DNA of 64,000 nt from Aricia agestis (lineage: Eukaryota; Arthropoda; Insecta; Lepidoptera; Lycaenidae). This document shows positions 12,101 through 22,620 of this stretch, piece by piece. The stretch lies in contig NC_056418.1 in the NCBI RefSeq assembly GCF_905147365.1, positions 1,208,001 to 1,272,000 of the forward strand, in the 5' to 3' direction. Every line of letters begins with the position of its first letter. The first letter of the stretch is position 1. A model generated the notes under the pieces. It saw only the letters and a program-made list of their open reading frames with translations. It did not search any database and was not told where the DNA came from. Both the position numbers and the translations under genes were made by a program.

Positions 12101-14284
12101 TAGTTTTGTTACACCTTGTACAGTGTGTAACAAAAATAAGCAAACATTTTTTTCACTTTTGTATGGGGAAACTCGTGACGCTCGGGCCCTTGCCCATACA
12201 AAAGTGAAAGAAATTTTTGGTCTTTCAGCGCTGCCACTTTCACAGTAAACTCTCTACGAGGAACACGTACACACCCTAAAGTATTATCACTTAGTTTTTT
12301 TACACACTGTATATGAATGAAAACGGTTTAGTAACACCTGTGTGTAATCTTAACAGGTGTAATTAAAATTACGACACACGGAATGTCATACAAATTTTGA
12401 AGTTTTATATTATGAAATGCCTCAATTGCCCTTAGTTAGCTTTTGCACTTTAGCACACAATTACTTATCGCACGCGTCAGCATTCTCACACATTAGCTTT
12501 GTCCACACTGTGCCTTTTTCTGTTCGTCAAGGGCATGCGTTATAGCGCAGTCAACAGCGATCGTGAGGCATGCCCGCGACGCACGCCCTCTGACCGTATC
12601 CAAAACTTCAAAAATGACAATATTGGCGTTGCGTTCCTTGATGCATTCAATTATTGAATGCCCCAATATGAAAGTTGATGACAAAAATGAAAGTGCACAG
12701 TGTGGACATAGCTATTATTTGTATTCATGGATTCAACTACTGTTATCTCGCCGCTAAACCGCTTGTTCGGGAGGGAGCGTATAAATCCAGCCTAACCAGG
12801 CTTCCATAATTTACTGCAGGTACAAAGAGCGTCCCGGCCTGCCCGCGCCGACGGAGGAGGCGGTTACCGCGGCGGGGGCGGCGGCGGGGGCGGCGCCGGG
12901 GGGCGGGCCCGCCACGGACCGCCTCGCCTCGCTGCGGCAGGCCTTTCGAGTGCAGTATAATCAGGTATTGACATTTCTCTTCATCTATTAGTGGCGAAAC
13001 AAGGGCGATTACCGAACTGGCTTATTATTGAGTGTATTCGCACGGTGCGGTCGCGGAATATAAAATATCCCAACACTTTTTAGCTTAAAGTAAAGCAGGT
13101 ACAGTCAAACTATGTTTCTTTTACCATCATTTTAAAGTCCTAATTTGAATAATGTTACTTCGTCGTTACCGTTGTTTATTGAGCTATGAGGACATCTTTT
13201 CTCGGGACTTGAAGCCCGAAAATTTCATCAAAATCAGCTTAGCAGTAACAAGAAGAGGTAACAGTAGACAGGTTCAAAACATAATTGAAAATATTTATTA
13301 CGATACGCGATACATTTTCGCGTTATATTATTTGTATGGAATATGGATGTATATTTTCGAGAAGTTGATTCACAGGCAGATCGCTTTATGTCCTAGATGG
13401 GCGTCCACAAATTACGTGAGGTGTTTTTTTTTAGATTTTCTGACCTGGTGAGATTTCGTGAGATTTTATTCAACCCTCTCCTTCACCCCCCAATCTCACG
13501 TGAGATATTTCAAAATGTGGGTTTCTTACGTAAACGCGTTGGATTGTTTGACAGTCAGTAGATGTATAACTAACGTCACTATTAATTTTTTTGGCAGAGC
13601 AGGATATCGGCGGAATTATACATAGAATAAAAAAAAGTAAGCCAAAAGTGAGTAGGACTCGCGCACGAACGGCACGAAGAAGCAACCCTTAATTATCAGG
13701 GCGAACGAAGCAAGCCCTAGCATATTCCACAACCTGAACATTTTGTGGTAATTCTTTTTGCAACAATGAGAAAAAAATACGTGAGATTTGCCGAGACCCC
13801 CCCCCCTCTCCCCAACGTAAGATTAGATGAGATTTTACTCGATCCCCCCCTCCCCCCCCCCCCCCCCCCCCCTAAAGACCTAGCCGACTGGTCACGATTC
13901 ATATTGAATTGACATAATCCGAATCCATCAATCAATTTATCATTCGCTAGCTGCGTTTGCTGAGCTGGGGCCAATTTTTGGCATCACACAGCATTATAAC
14001 TTATTTAATGAAACTATATCATAATAACTGTACCACTGAATACTGTTTAATTATTATGATGTTTCGTGTGATGCTGGAAATAAAAGTATTCTTATTCTTA
14101 ATAATTCAATAAAATATGTGTGTTCCAGTTCACGGCGTCGACGGACCACTCGTGGGAGCAGACGCGGCCGGTGCTGCAGCCCGGCGTCAACGCGCCCGCC
14201 GCCGACCCCGCCCCCGAACACGCCCCCGCCGCGGACAAGCCCGAGCGCACGCGCAAGAGCGGCAAGAAGAGCCGATGGGAGTAA
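6116..14284 (+). CDS. DDX42: ATP-dependent RNA helicase DDX42 (SF3b125), 5'-partial, 12 exons
   Basis: DEAD-box RNA helicase; family members act with SF3b in U2 snRNP assembly in the nucleus. Exons: 6116-6356, 7601-7757, 8228-8367, 8530-8629, 9710-9838, 10222-10396, 10785-10881, 10963-11125, 11224-11405, 11863-11972, 12820-12964, 14129-14284; all GT-AG and phase-consistent, giving 597 residues. The acidic linker and PLPPIDHSEIKY are DDX42-specific. Motifs in order: Q motif (TQPTPIQ), I (ARTGSGKTAAF), Ia (APTRELAQQ), Ib (TPGR), II (DEAD, about residue 247), III (SAT), V (ATDVAARGLDIP), VI (HRVGRTGRAG). After them come FRKSRFKKGKGKNLNIGG and the terminal KKSRWE typical of DDX42. The first exon starts inside a codon, so roughly 160-180 N-terminal residues are missing and must lie upstream. 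The C-terminal tail is much shorter than the vertebrate one. Confidence 0.95.
6737..6962 (+). repeat. RTE-type LINE/SINE 3' tail (family R)
   Basis: Runs from GACACCCGCAACTCTGTTGCG through the 'TTTAGCTAAAGCGGTTCAGCGG' segment to CATTTATAATATTAGTATGG. The same tail recurs at 25314, 36250, 56608, 59022 and 63200 on the plus strand and at 43588 and 46156 on the minus strand. It lies in DDX42 intron 1. Class assignment is from memory of lepidopteran repeats. Confidence 0.6.
9296..9640. mobile_element. TRIM-LTR fragment carrying a large compound hairpin
   Basis: 9299-9416 is a diverged copy of the TRIM LTR seen at 3366-4011. It runs into a palindrome with 55-bp arms (9387-9441 and 9522-9576, two mismatches) and an 80-bp loop, which itself contains a second hairpin (GCGTCCTGCTCTAACAA, one mismatch). 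The arms include LTR sequence and GGGCCCTTACCACGAAA. LTR-like GGTACCGCCACA returns at about 9624-9635. It lies in the DDX42 intron between the exons encoding motifs Ia and Ib. Confidence 0.65.
10521..10636. mobile_element. PIF/Harbinger-like MITE (family H), copy 1
   Basis: Palindromic 116-bp element starting GGGCCTGTTTCACCACTT and ending in its near complement, with a TTA duplication at 10518-10520 and 10637-10639. A 3-bp TWA duplication is diagnostic of PIF/Harbinger. It sits in the DDX42 intron after motif III. Confidence 0.8.
11406..11560 (+). repeat. CA/GTACAC microsatellite containing a copy of DDX42 motif VI
   Basis: Immediately after the donor at 11406 comes a CACACA tract. 11424-11460 then repeats the exon sequence of 11274-11310 (20 bases identical over CACGCACACGCACCGCGT, then diverging) and is followed by CGTACACG repeats. 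Translated in register it reads THTHRVGLTGS, a damaged copy of the exon's THTHRVGRTGR. Confidence 0.7.
11704..11806. mobile_element. PIF/Harbinger-like MITE (family H), copy 2
   Basis: 103 bp with a good left terminus GGGCCTGTTTCACCAC and a decayed right terminus; TTA at 11701-11703 and 11807-11809. It lies 56 bp before a DDX42 exon. Confidence 0.75.
12030..12315. repeat. Family S repeat, two tandem partial units
   Basis: Two units contain CTTTCACAGTRAACTCTCTAC...CCCTAAAGTATTATCACTTAG; the first ends TTGTTACACCTTGTA. The family recurs at 22100, 23322 (palindromic form), 29358, 34300/36034, 39098, 47598 and 59505. It is probably a non-autonomous DNA element; class not determined. Confidence 0.55.
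12496..12714. mobile_element. MITE with 19-bp TIRs
   Basis: Left tip AGCTTTGTCCACACTGTGC and right tip its reverse complement with one mismatch; flanking ATT on both sides could be a 3-bp duplication. No ORF. In the last-but-one DDX42 intron region before the exon at 12820. Confidence 0.55.
13789..13872. repeat. Poly-C tracts in the last DDX42 intron
   Basis: Runs of 10, 7 and 21 C (13797-13806, 13844-13850, 13852-13872) within a degenerate 'GTGAGATTTTA..C-tract' unit that has another copy at about 13450-13500. Low complexity; length is prone to sequencing error. Confidence 0.7.
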
Positions 14285-14342
14285 CAAGATAACTAGGGAG
14301 TTGGGTGGGCGCTGCACCCCAAATTCACAAAAGAACTAACAA

Positions 14343-14632
14343 GTAGGCCGACTTTAAACAAACTGAAGGATGACTCATGACGGGTACCGCTGTAATGCTG
14401 CGGCCGCAAATACGTAGCGCTTCGTGCTTGAGACGATACCATTGGACGATCTGCGTGTATCGTGCTTGTCTTCGTGCTTGAGACGATACCATCGAAGCTT
14501 CGTGATGATAGACGCATGTGCGGCCGCGGCATAAGTATGCTACGAACGGCTGAGCAACACAGTGTCACGGCGCGCGCTGGCCGATATGACATACTACGTT
14601 GAACGAGAACTTTTCTAAGTCGGCCTACTGGG
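14343..14632. mobile_element. TIR repeat with internal 23-bp direct repeat
   Basis: AGTAGGCCGAC at the left is mirrored by GTCGGCCTACT at the right. Inside, a perfect 23-bp direct repeat (CTTCGTGCTTGAGACG...) sits at 14420-14442 and 14470-14492. A relative lies at 49737-49815. It begins about 60 bp after the DDX42 stop, so it may be in the 3' UTR. Confidence 0.5.
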
Positions 14633-14800
14633 TCGTTCTATCTATTGTGCTGACATGGAGGCCAAGGCTTTTCTTATACGAAAAAAACAGTTACAGATTG
14701 GCAAAGCTGTTTTGTCAGTCTATATTTTTGAATTTCAACTGCGTCTACAAGGTCTACTACTCGTAGCGAATTAAGTTATTTTAGGCGACGCAATACATTA

Positions 14801-14997
14801 AGTGTCTAAATACACTAGGCTGAATTACGCCGGTGTTAATTCCGCCGCGTTTACGCCGCATTTCAAATGCATACAAAATACGGGACGAACGCGAGGGGTG
14901 ACACACTATTACGTCGCGTTCCGTTCGTATTTTGTATGCGTTTGACATTTGCGGTGGAAATTACGCCGGCGTAATTCAGCCTAGTGTGTTTAGACCC
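14801..14997. mobile_element. MITE with TTA/TAA duplication (family T)
   Basis: Tips AGTGTCTAAATACACTAGGC and GCCTAGTGTGTTTAGACCC with CTGAATTACGCCGG arms further in; TTA at 14798-14800 and TAA at 14998-15000. A related element lies at 21821-22037. PIF/Harbinger-type by duplication length; interior non-coding. Confidence 0.65.
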
Positions 14998-16203
14998 TAA
15001 GATCTCTCGGCGAAACCGAAGAGTGAAATTGCGTCATACAATATCCGCCAATAACGCGTCATCGTTTCATCGCGATCCACCAATAGCGACCCCCGTCTTA
15101 TCATATTTCTACCAATAGCGAGTCCCCGCTCACTGCCCGCCTTACCAAAGTGACCTGTCATTGAACACTGCGCCTTCCTCTTCCTTTATGACGAGTAATC
15201 TTAAAGTTTCTCGCGGCCAATACAACCTGGATACTTGTATTTTCGGTATTTATTAGTGGTTTAAACTTACAAGATAACTGTAAGTCGAGTTTTTCGCCTC
15301 GATGTGAACTGTCCCGAAGCGATCGCTGGTGCCTACAAATAGCCTTCTACAAATTATTTTTTAAACTGAAAACATTTGTAAGATTAAGATCATTTGAGCT
15401 CGTCAAGTGTTTTTTCTTTATTTAAGACTGGCAAACAAAAAGGCATGCACATGAAATGTGTGGACAGACACAGTAGTAAATAAGTAATTTTTAATAGGTA
15501 CAATACATTTATACTTGCTCATAAAGCGTATAAAAAATCGCACACACTTATACAAATGTACAAAATGTACGATAGCCCCTCAGATATAGTCCGGTCATTG
15601 AACAAAGAGAAAATTTCATTGAGGTCTACTTGTCTCTTTTACCATTGCGAAGATATTATTAATTAATATCTTCGTCCTGTTTGCACGGGTCGTAAAAACC
15701 GAGATAGCAATATTTTCCTAAGTGAAAGAGACATGTAGCGATTGGTCTATCTTTTTCTCTTTTCAATACCCGGACCAGATTTAGTTTGTTGATAAAATTA
15801 TAATGTAAAGAATTATACTAGCGGAATTGTGTACCAAAATAATATTACTCTGGTAGTAAAGAAGAAGATATTTTTAGTATTATTAAATATTGTTCTATGT
15901 AATGAAATATAAAAATGCATCGCCAAATTATTATTGAAAATAAAAACAGAAACTAAACATGTTACAGGAAAATGCCAAGGAATAAAAATACATATGTGAA
16001 TTGCAAGATTTTTCATAATTTCGTATAGATCAAAATTATTTATATTGCCGTTTTAAATTCATAACACGTTTTTTTGGAATCAATGTTACGGTTTTTCTTG
16101 TAAATTATGACTTAATAGAAAATGGCATTTAACAAAAAAAAAGGTATTGAAGGTTTTTTGGTCCTTTTATTTTTAAATTCGAACAATGTTTTTTTAAATA
16201 TTT
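14998..16203. other. Intergenic DNA downstream of DDX42
   Basis: No gene. Mostly AT-rich from 15360 on; 15650-15680 contains a short inverted repeat (AAGATATTATTAATTAATATCTTC). The DDX42 polyadenylation site was not located with confidence. Confidence 0.4.
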
Positions 16204-16372
16204 CTTAGGCCGCAGCCCGCAACGCGACGAGGCGCGGCGAAGCGCGGCTCGGCATAAATTTGTATGGATTTGACAGATTTCAACTGCGTGAGAGTTGAGA
16301 CGTCTTGCGAATTTGTCAAATCCATATTTTAGAAATGCATTTACGCGTCGTGTTGCGGTCTGAATCTTCTCT
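16204..16372. mobile_element. Degenerate MITE (family N)
   Basis: Inverted GC-rich ends (GCCGCAGCCCGCAACGCGACG / CGTCGTGTTGCGGTCTGAAT) around GGATTTGACAGATTT and AATTTGTCAAATCC. Same family as 39905-40052 and 57619-57765, the last being best preserved. Confidence 0.55.
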
Positions 16373-16730
16373 TAGTAACTGAATGCAGTCAACAGTTTTA
16401 ATCAGATAAGTTTAATGTGTTTTCTGTACATAATGTTAATAAATAATTACGCAAGTATACGATGATTTTTATTAACATAAGTAAGAGAGTCTTTCGAGTT
16501 GATTCCAGTTGTCCTTGAGTTAGTAATTATTTCGAGTTTATTCCATTGTGTGCGCAGTCGGCAGTACACAAGAGTGCTCTCTAATCCTTTACTCTCATAA
16601 CCTCCACTGGGTTACAACTTATGAGAGTAACGAAGGACGGACGACCGACACGACTGGCGAGAGATCAGGCACAGGACCGACTTTTTACATGCCCATCCGA
16701 CGCCTGGGTCATCTTACTTGTTAGTTGTTA

Positions 16731-16968
16731 GGGTCAATTTATATTAGCGCAGAGTCGAAGCGAAGCGAAGCGAATTTCCAAAAACCGAACACAGAAAATT
16801 CAACCTTAACTCTAGAGCGTAACGCATACATTACTTCAGCGAGGCCAATCAGCGTTGGTCGGGCGCACCCCGGCGGTTAATGCTTTGGAGTTAAGGTTGA
16901 ATTTGTTATGTTCAGTTTTAATAATTAGCTTCGATGCGCTTCGACTCTGCGCTAATATAAATTGACCC
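16731..16968. mobile_element. 238-bp PIF/Harbinger-like MITE
   Basis: Tips GGGTCAATTTATATTAGCGC and its exact complement on the right, then CAGAGTCGAAGCG arms and an inner ACCTTAACTC/GAGTTAAGGT pair. TTA at 16728-16730 and 16969-16971 is the duplication. Confidence 0.8.
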
Positions 16969-17025
16969 TTAGACAATCAGGTGATAAGCCTACATTGTCA
17001 TAACCAAACTTGAATATAACATGTT

Positions 17026-17090
17026 TTCAACGCGGGAATCGAACCCACGACCTCCGATAGCCACGCTCTAAACCACTGGACCACGGAGGC
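17026..17090 (-). repeat. tRNA-derived SINE head
   Basis: On the minus strand, A-box-like TGGTCCAGTGG and B box GGTTCGATTCC are spaced as in a tRNA. The acceptor stem does not pair (5' GCCTCCG against 3' CGTTGAA), so this is a tRNA-derived pol III head rather than a working tRNA gene. Confidence 0.6.
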
Positions 17091-17764
17091 GTTTTTTATG
17101 GTTGAGACGTTAATCGTGGTCAATATGCGGTATACCCACGGTATACCACTTGTTTTATAATCAAATCTTAGAAAGGTCCATCATGAGCCAACGTAAAGAA
17201 ACAGATTCTTTTAATAAGGGGGCGACTGAAGCCAAATCAATTTAATCAATTTTCGCGAATCATAATCTGTCTACGTCTAATAAAGCCCTCGCCCTCTTAA
17301 TAATAACAAAATATTATAGGTAAGCTATCTCTATCAATGTCGGACATTAAACAACCAAAGTTTCGTATACAAATAGTTTGTTATCAATAGGAAACGAGTT
17401 TTGCTAATCTACCACCGTGTGATTCACACTATAAAGTGGGTAATTATCCGCCGGGGTAAGTTTTAATATATTCCGCAAACTGCCGCTCCTCACGAAGTCA
17501 CTATCACGCTATCATTACGCGCACATTAGTCGAGCCGCATTTTCCGCACATTTTCAATCGACAATAATTACAGTACACATTTACCATGTGGAAGATCCAG
17601 TGGTTCATAAAATGTCTGTAATACTTTAATATTTTGCTATTGGTGCATACTTTGAAAGGAAAGAGTGCTTTTGTGTACCGCGCACTTAATTATTTTTGCG
17701 TAGCCCACGGTTTCAATAAGGACCTGCAGATTACACCTACCGAGTAGAGTGGCCATGGGCGTAC

Positions 17765-17875
17765 CCAGGCGTTCTGGGTCCGGGGGGGGGGGGGGGGGGG
17801 GGGGGGCAAATTACCCAGGTTCTTGGGGGGGGGGGGCAAATTACGCAGGTTCTGGGCCGGGGGGGGGGGCAAATC
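17765..17875 (+). repeat. Tandem repeat with poly-G tracts
   Basis: Three units of about 30 bp (CAGGTTCTGGG-G-tract-CAAATTAC) whose G runs are 25, 12 and 11 bases long. Strong G-quadruplex potential; tract lengths may be assembly-dependent. Confidence 0.8.
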
Positions 17876-18480
17876 AGATTTTTTTTATAAGCTAGGTGTT
17901 TATGAAGAATAAAAAAAAAAAATATTTAGTTGTAAAAATATTGTATTGCAAACAAATGGCAAAAAATCGTTTTATTATTTTTAATTACAGTATTATAAGG
18001 ACAGGTAGAGTTTAAAATTTTGAATATTGTTTTATCGGTTGACGGGTCTTAGCGGGCCCGGTCTAGGGCCTAGACGAACAAATTTTATTGCGCAATATCA
18101 CGTATTGCGTAATATTATTGAATATTGATAGTCTAGGGTTGATATTGAACATTGCGCGCCTTCAATGGAATTTTCAAATAATCTGTACAATAAAAATGCC
18201 AATCCGCGTGCTCCGCGTGGCAATTATGAGCAAATGTCTTTCATGAAACGCACCAGAAAAAGATGGCCCCTAGTTGCCGGTAGCGGTGCTATTTCTGACC
18301 ACGGTAGCGGCCATAGTAGCGGCCATAGTAACGGCGAGGGGTGCTAAGAATCTCCGGGCTACGGATCGCTACCACCAACTAGACCTGGCGACGTACAACG
18401 GACAAACGCTTAGACTCGAAAAATGTTTCTGGCGAGCTTCCTGGTGTCAGTATAGGCGAAATCTAATTTGCTTTGAAACA

Positions 18481-19630
18481 ACTTAAAGGAGGAAAGGCCC
18501 CGGGGAGGGACGGAATTATGATCGAACTTCTCAGGGCGGGAGGTGAACCCGTTTTGAGAGAGCTTCGTAAAGTCTTTAATTTTGTCCTTCGACGGGGAGT
18601 TTCCCCCGACGAGTGGCGTGGTTCTCTTTTTTAAGAAAGGCGATTACACCCTTCTTAAAAATTATAGGCCTATCTCGCTTTTGAGTCAAAAGCGAGATGG
18701 GCTCAAAAGTTTTGAGCCACATAATATATAAGTTGTTTTCAAGGATCATGACGAATCGCCTATCTAATAAACTTGACGAATGCCAGCCACCGGAGCAGGC
18801 TGGGTTTCGCAGAGGCTTTAGCACTATAGACCACATTCACACCTTAAGGCAAGTTGTACAAAAGTCACACGAGTACAGACAGCCACTGTGCCTTGCCTTT
18901 GTGGACTATGAGAAAGCTTTTGCCTCTGTTGATACCCTGTTCTGGAAGCCCTGCAACGATGTCAAATCGGTTGGCGTTACGTCGAAGTTTTGAGAGGTCT
19001 ATATAATGCCGCGTCTATGTCCGTCCGAGTACAGGGCGTCACAGCAAGGCCACTGCTATTTGCATCGAGGAGTGGGACAGGGGGATATTATTTCCCCGAA
19101 ACTGTTCACAAATGCGTTAGAGGACGCCTTCAAGACCCTAAACTGGAAAGGACGTGGCTTAAACGTTAACGGCAAGTAATTCTCACACCTTCGTTTTGCT
19201 TACGATATCGTCATATCGGCAGACTCGTTGGAGGTCTTGCAATAAATATAGAACGACCTAAATTAATCTTCACGGCGTATCGGTCTCGGGATGAACTCCC
19301 GAGACATGTTGTAGTAATTAACGGAGTTTCTTGGGCGGATAAGCTTCGAAATGAAACAATTCGTCAAAGAACTAAAGTCACCGATATAATGCAGAGAATC
19401 AGTACGCTGAAGTGGAACTGAGCTGGTCACGTAGCTCGAAGAACAGATGATCGCTGGAGTAAACTTACTCTGGAATGGAGACCAAGGCTGGGTAAACGGG
19501 GTGTAGGTCGACCTTCAACTAGGTGGGACGACGAGCGGGCCCATGTTGGATGCGAGTAGCAGGAGACCGGTCATCTTGGCGTTCATTGAGAGAGGCCTAT
19601 GTCCAGCAGTGAATGAATATAGGCTGATTT
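18481..19630 (+). pseudogene. RTE-clade non-LTR retrotransposon, degenerate RT
   Basis: Broken frames reproduce the RTE reverse transcriptase order: GGKAPGRDGI, KNYRPISLL, PPEQAGFRRGFSTIDHIHTL, LAFVDYEKAFASVDT, then further pieces ending in LKWNWAGHVARRTDDRW and GKRGVGRPSTRW. Several frameshifts and stops separate them and the FADD catalytic box is damaged. The endonuclease half is absent, as expected for a 5'-truncated insertion. The tail runs to CAGCAGTGAATGAATATAGGCTG. Confidence 0.8.
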
Positions 19631-20004
19631 GATTGCACAATACAATTGATCGTCTAGGGGCCGGCTTACAAAGTATTTCTAAATTCAAACACGTCGTAAA
19701 CGGAAGTAGGGCAGCCCTAATAACTTTTTAATTTGATCGTAGCGAGTAAGAGATTAGCTGTGTGCTGATAAGACAACAGTTTAGGGCAGAACTTCAAAAA
19801 TATTTCCTTTTATGAGTCATTTACTTTCAATATCTTCGAGAAGGTAGATATCGTGTTGTTTTAGTGTTTGGTTGCGAAAAAATAAGTATATATACTTACT
19901 CACGTTTTTAAAGTGGGAAGTTTCCGTAAACTAGACTACTAGGAGTTAGAGATTGAGAAAAATAGAGTTACCCTAGGTATAATATACCGTTATGGCCTAA
20001 GGGT

Positions 20005-20335
20005 TTTTTTTATGAAATAAGGGGGCAAACGAGCAAACGGGTCACCTGATGGAAAGCAACTTCCGCCCATGGACACTCGCAGCATCAGAAGAGCTGCAGG
20101 TGCGTTGCCGGCCTTTTAAGAGGGAATAGGGTAATAGGGGAGGGTAGGGATTGGAAGGGAAGGGAATAGGGGAGGGAAGGGAAGGGAATAGGGTAGGGGA
20201 TTGGGCCTCTGGTAAACTCACTCACTCGGCGAAACACAGCGCAAGCGCTGTTTCACGCCGGTTTTCTGGTTCGGAGAACGTGGTATTTCTCCGGTCGAGC
20301 CAGCCCATTCGTGTTGAAGCATGGCTCTCTCACGT
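20005..20335 (+). repeat. Dispersed repeat family G, copy 1
   Basis: Starts AAGGGGGCAAACGAGCAAACGG, continues GTCACCTGATGGAAAGCAAC, has an internal G-rich minisatellite (AGGGAATAGGG units) and ends in GAACGTGGTATTTCTCCGGTCG. Other copies: 22248-22362 (-), 23990-24105 (-), 43210-43580 (+), 50232-50545 (+), 61980-62305 (+). Class unknown; copies differ mainly in minisatellite length. Confidence 0.7.
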
Positions 20336-20849
20336 CAAATTCCGTACCACGTTAAGATGCGGTTTGCATACTGGAACGTAATATTTATATTTTATAATAT
20401 CGTGTTCTCACTTCTCAGGCTTCCCATAGGCAGTGGCTTGGCAGCGGCGATCGTTCGCCATGAGGTGAACCGTCTGCTCGTTTCAAGACCCACATCTTTA
20501 AAAATATCTGTTTTATTGTTTTACACACTTTGGTATCACAGTAACTTAAGTCTGTAAATACATTAGAAAAACCAAAGGACAAAGAGTCCCTGACATTGTG
20601 TAAAACTTTACAAACTGATTTTCTATGATATTTACGTGAATAGGTAATTTTCATTGTTTGAGTTGAGTCAAACTATTAAAACACTTTACAATTTAAAAAA
20701 TCATACAGATACGTACATAGACTTCGATCACTAATATTACATAGAGGTATTTGTATTACAATTTACAGATGACGCTACCAAAACATAAAACATACCGTTT
20801 AAAGTAAAACCAAACAATAGTAACAATAATTACGAATTGATGTTGTTAC

Positions 20850-20970
20850 GATTTCCGTCCGCGCCGCGTCCGCGGGCACTCCACTCGCCGCTTTTGTTCA
20901 ACGCCACGCGATTCCAGTGCCGAAATAAAAAAATGTGAAAAAAATATTCGTTCGTTCGCAATTCAAAATC
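20850..20970 (+). promoter_or_regulatory. Candidate promoter / non-coding first exon of the Mab-21 gene
   Basis: A locally GC/CpG-rich island (CGTCCGCGCCGCGTCCGCGGG) in AT-rich DNA is followed by a strong donor GTAAGT at 20971. The first coding exon (25561) opens with ATG directly after a CAG acceptor, so an upstream non-coding exon is required. Joining AAAATC to ATGG would give a good start context (A at -3, G at +4). A second donor, GGTAAGTG, lies at about 21040. Inference only. Confidence 0.4.
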
Positions 20971-21326
20971 GTAAGTGGCCATTCTCTCGAATATTTTTAA
21001 ATTTATTTTAAAAGTATTTTTGCTAGTACGTGTTGTGGTAAGTGCCTAAATTATTTTATTTTAAATTAAAAAATATAGTTATACTATACTATACCTACCA
21101 ACAAATAAAACCGATTCATTAGTGCTTAATTCAAACTAAGTAAGTACTTACAAGTTACGTTTAATATCTTCCATTATTCTCTATTAAGTTAAAAACAAGG
21201 TCACTTTTTGCACTTCTCTTAAATTCGTAAAATTCGAATTTTATTTTTATCGTGTTATTGCAAACGTATTTACAAGACACTATTTACTTTAACTAGTAGT
21301 TCAGCGACAGTATATTTTATCCGACG

Positions 21327-21590
21327 ACCTCTGCTCAGTTGGTGGGCTGTTGGCAGCTCAAACCGAGGGTCGCGAGTTCGAATCCCGCCGACGGAACAAA
21401 AAGTTTTCAGTTCCTGGGTCATGGATGTGAATTAAATATGTGTATTATAAAATATAGCCGCGCGGGACATCTAGTTAAATATATTTCCGTTGTCCGGTAC
21501 CCGTACCACAAGTCCGTCAGGTACTTAGCACGGGGCCAGACTGACGTGGTGTGAAGCGTCCATAGATATTATTATTATTATTTATAGCTG
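21327..21590 (+). repeat. tRNA-derived SINE
   Basis: Head with A-box-like region and B box GAGTTCGAATCC, then a non-tRNA body (CGGTACCCGTACCACAAGTC...GACGTGGTGTGAAGCG) and a (TTA)n tail at about 21568-21582. Organisation fits pol III SINEs of Lepidoptera. In the presumed first intron of the Mab-21 gene. Confidence 0.7.
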
Positions 21591-21820
21591 TTTTTAAATT
21601 CTGTGTATCTAAAAGTAGCGCTTTGCGGCATTCAATTTGTACAGTATTTTTTTACAGATCTAGGAACACTATTGCACTAGTAGCATATTAAACGTGTAAC
21701 TAGTGTCTAGTCGCTAGTAATTATACGAGTTAGCCTTAGGAGTTAGGAGCGACCATGGCCTGAGGGAAAATCGCTACTAGTTTTTGACACGCACATGCGG
21801 CTAGGTGGAAATTATTCTAA

Positions 21821-22037
21821 GTGTCTAAACACACCATGCCGAAGTTCCGCGGCGGAAATTCCGCATGATTAGTGATTAGATCGTGTTATATTGAATGCGT
21901 TTGACATTGCTGGTCAAACGCATACAATATAACGCGACGGAATTTCGGCATGGTGTGTCATCGGTAATTTAAAATACATTACAGGCGGAATCAAGCCGAA
22001 CTTTCGCCGCGGAAATTCGGCTAATGTTTTGACACTT
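21821..22037. mobile_element. MITE (family T), second copy
   Basis: Begins GTGTCTAAACACACCATGCC after TAA and ends with an inverted AATTCGGCTAATGTTTTGACAC before TTA. An inner palindrome (ATTGAATGCGTTTGAC / GTCAAACGCATACAAT) fills the middle. Confidence 0.45.
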
Positions 22038-22501
22038 AAGTACTCCATAGGGCAGGTGTTCGTTCGGGCATTTCTCATAGAGACATAGAAGTCAAAAGTA
22101 ACTTTTTCAGCGCTGTAAGTTGTAACGTTCACAGTGAACTCTATACGAGGGACACATAGTTTTGTGTTACCAAATAGAGCAATTTGAATAATAATTATTA
22201 ATTATAGTAAAACATAATTATTAATAATTACTAAAAATTTTATCTCAAAAGCCGGCCGGCAATGCACATGTAGCTCTTCTAATGTTGTGAGTGTCGATGG
22301 GCGACGGTAGTTCCTTTCCATTAGGTTTCCGTTTGCTCGTTTGCCCCTTTATTTGGTTTAAAAAAAATAATACCATTATAACTTATAAGGCATCACCCTG
22401 TGTTATATTATTAGTGTTACTTATCCTCATTCATCACATCTAAGACTGCTCGAAGCTATGGTCCAAACCATGTGAAAAGTCAAAAGTTCATTTTACAGAT
22501 A

Positions 22502-22620
22502 ATTTCTATAAAAGTGGTTTGTATAATAATTATACAAACCACTTTTATAGAAATAAAAAAAAAAAGATAATAAGTACTTAATATAATTATTATATTAAGT
22601 ACTTATTATCTTTTTTTTTT
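22502..22620. repeat. Two adjacent perfect palindromes
   Basis: 22502-22554: 26-bp arms with a 1-bp centre. 22556-22620: 31-bp arms (outer ten bases A/T homopolymer) with a 3-bp centre. They are separated by a single base and unrelated in sequence. No ORF. Intronic if the 20850 exon is real. Confidence 0.85.

Noticed and set aside
13470..14317. Gly- and Pro-rich minus-strand frames
   Set aside because: Shadows of poly-C tracts and of the last DDX42 exon.
17026..17090. Possible tRNA gene on the minus strand
   Set aside because: A and B boxes are present but the acceptor stem does not pair and no CCA-proximal complement exists; called a SINE head.
22502..22620. Palindromes as transcription terminators or pre-miRNA
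   Set aside because: Eukaryotic context; the perfect arms with minimal loops do not resemble miRNA precursors.
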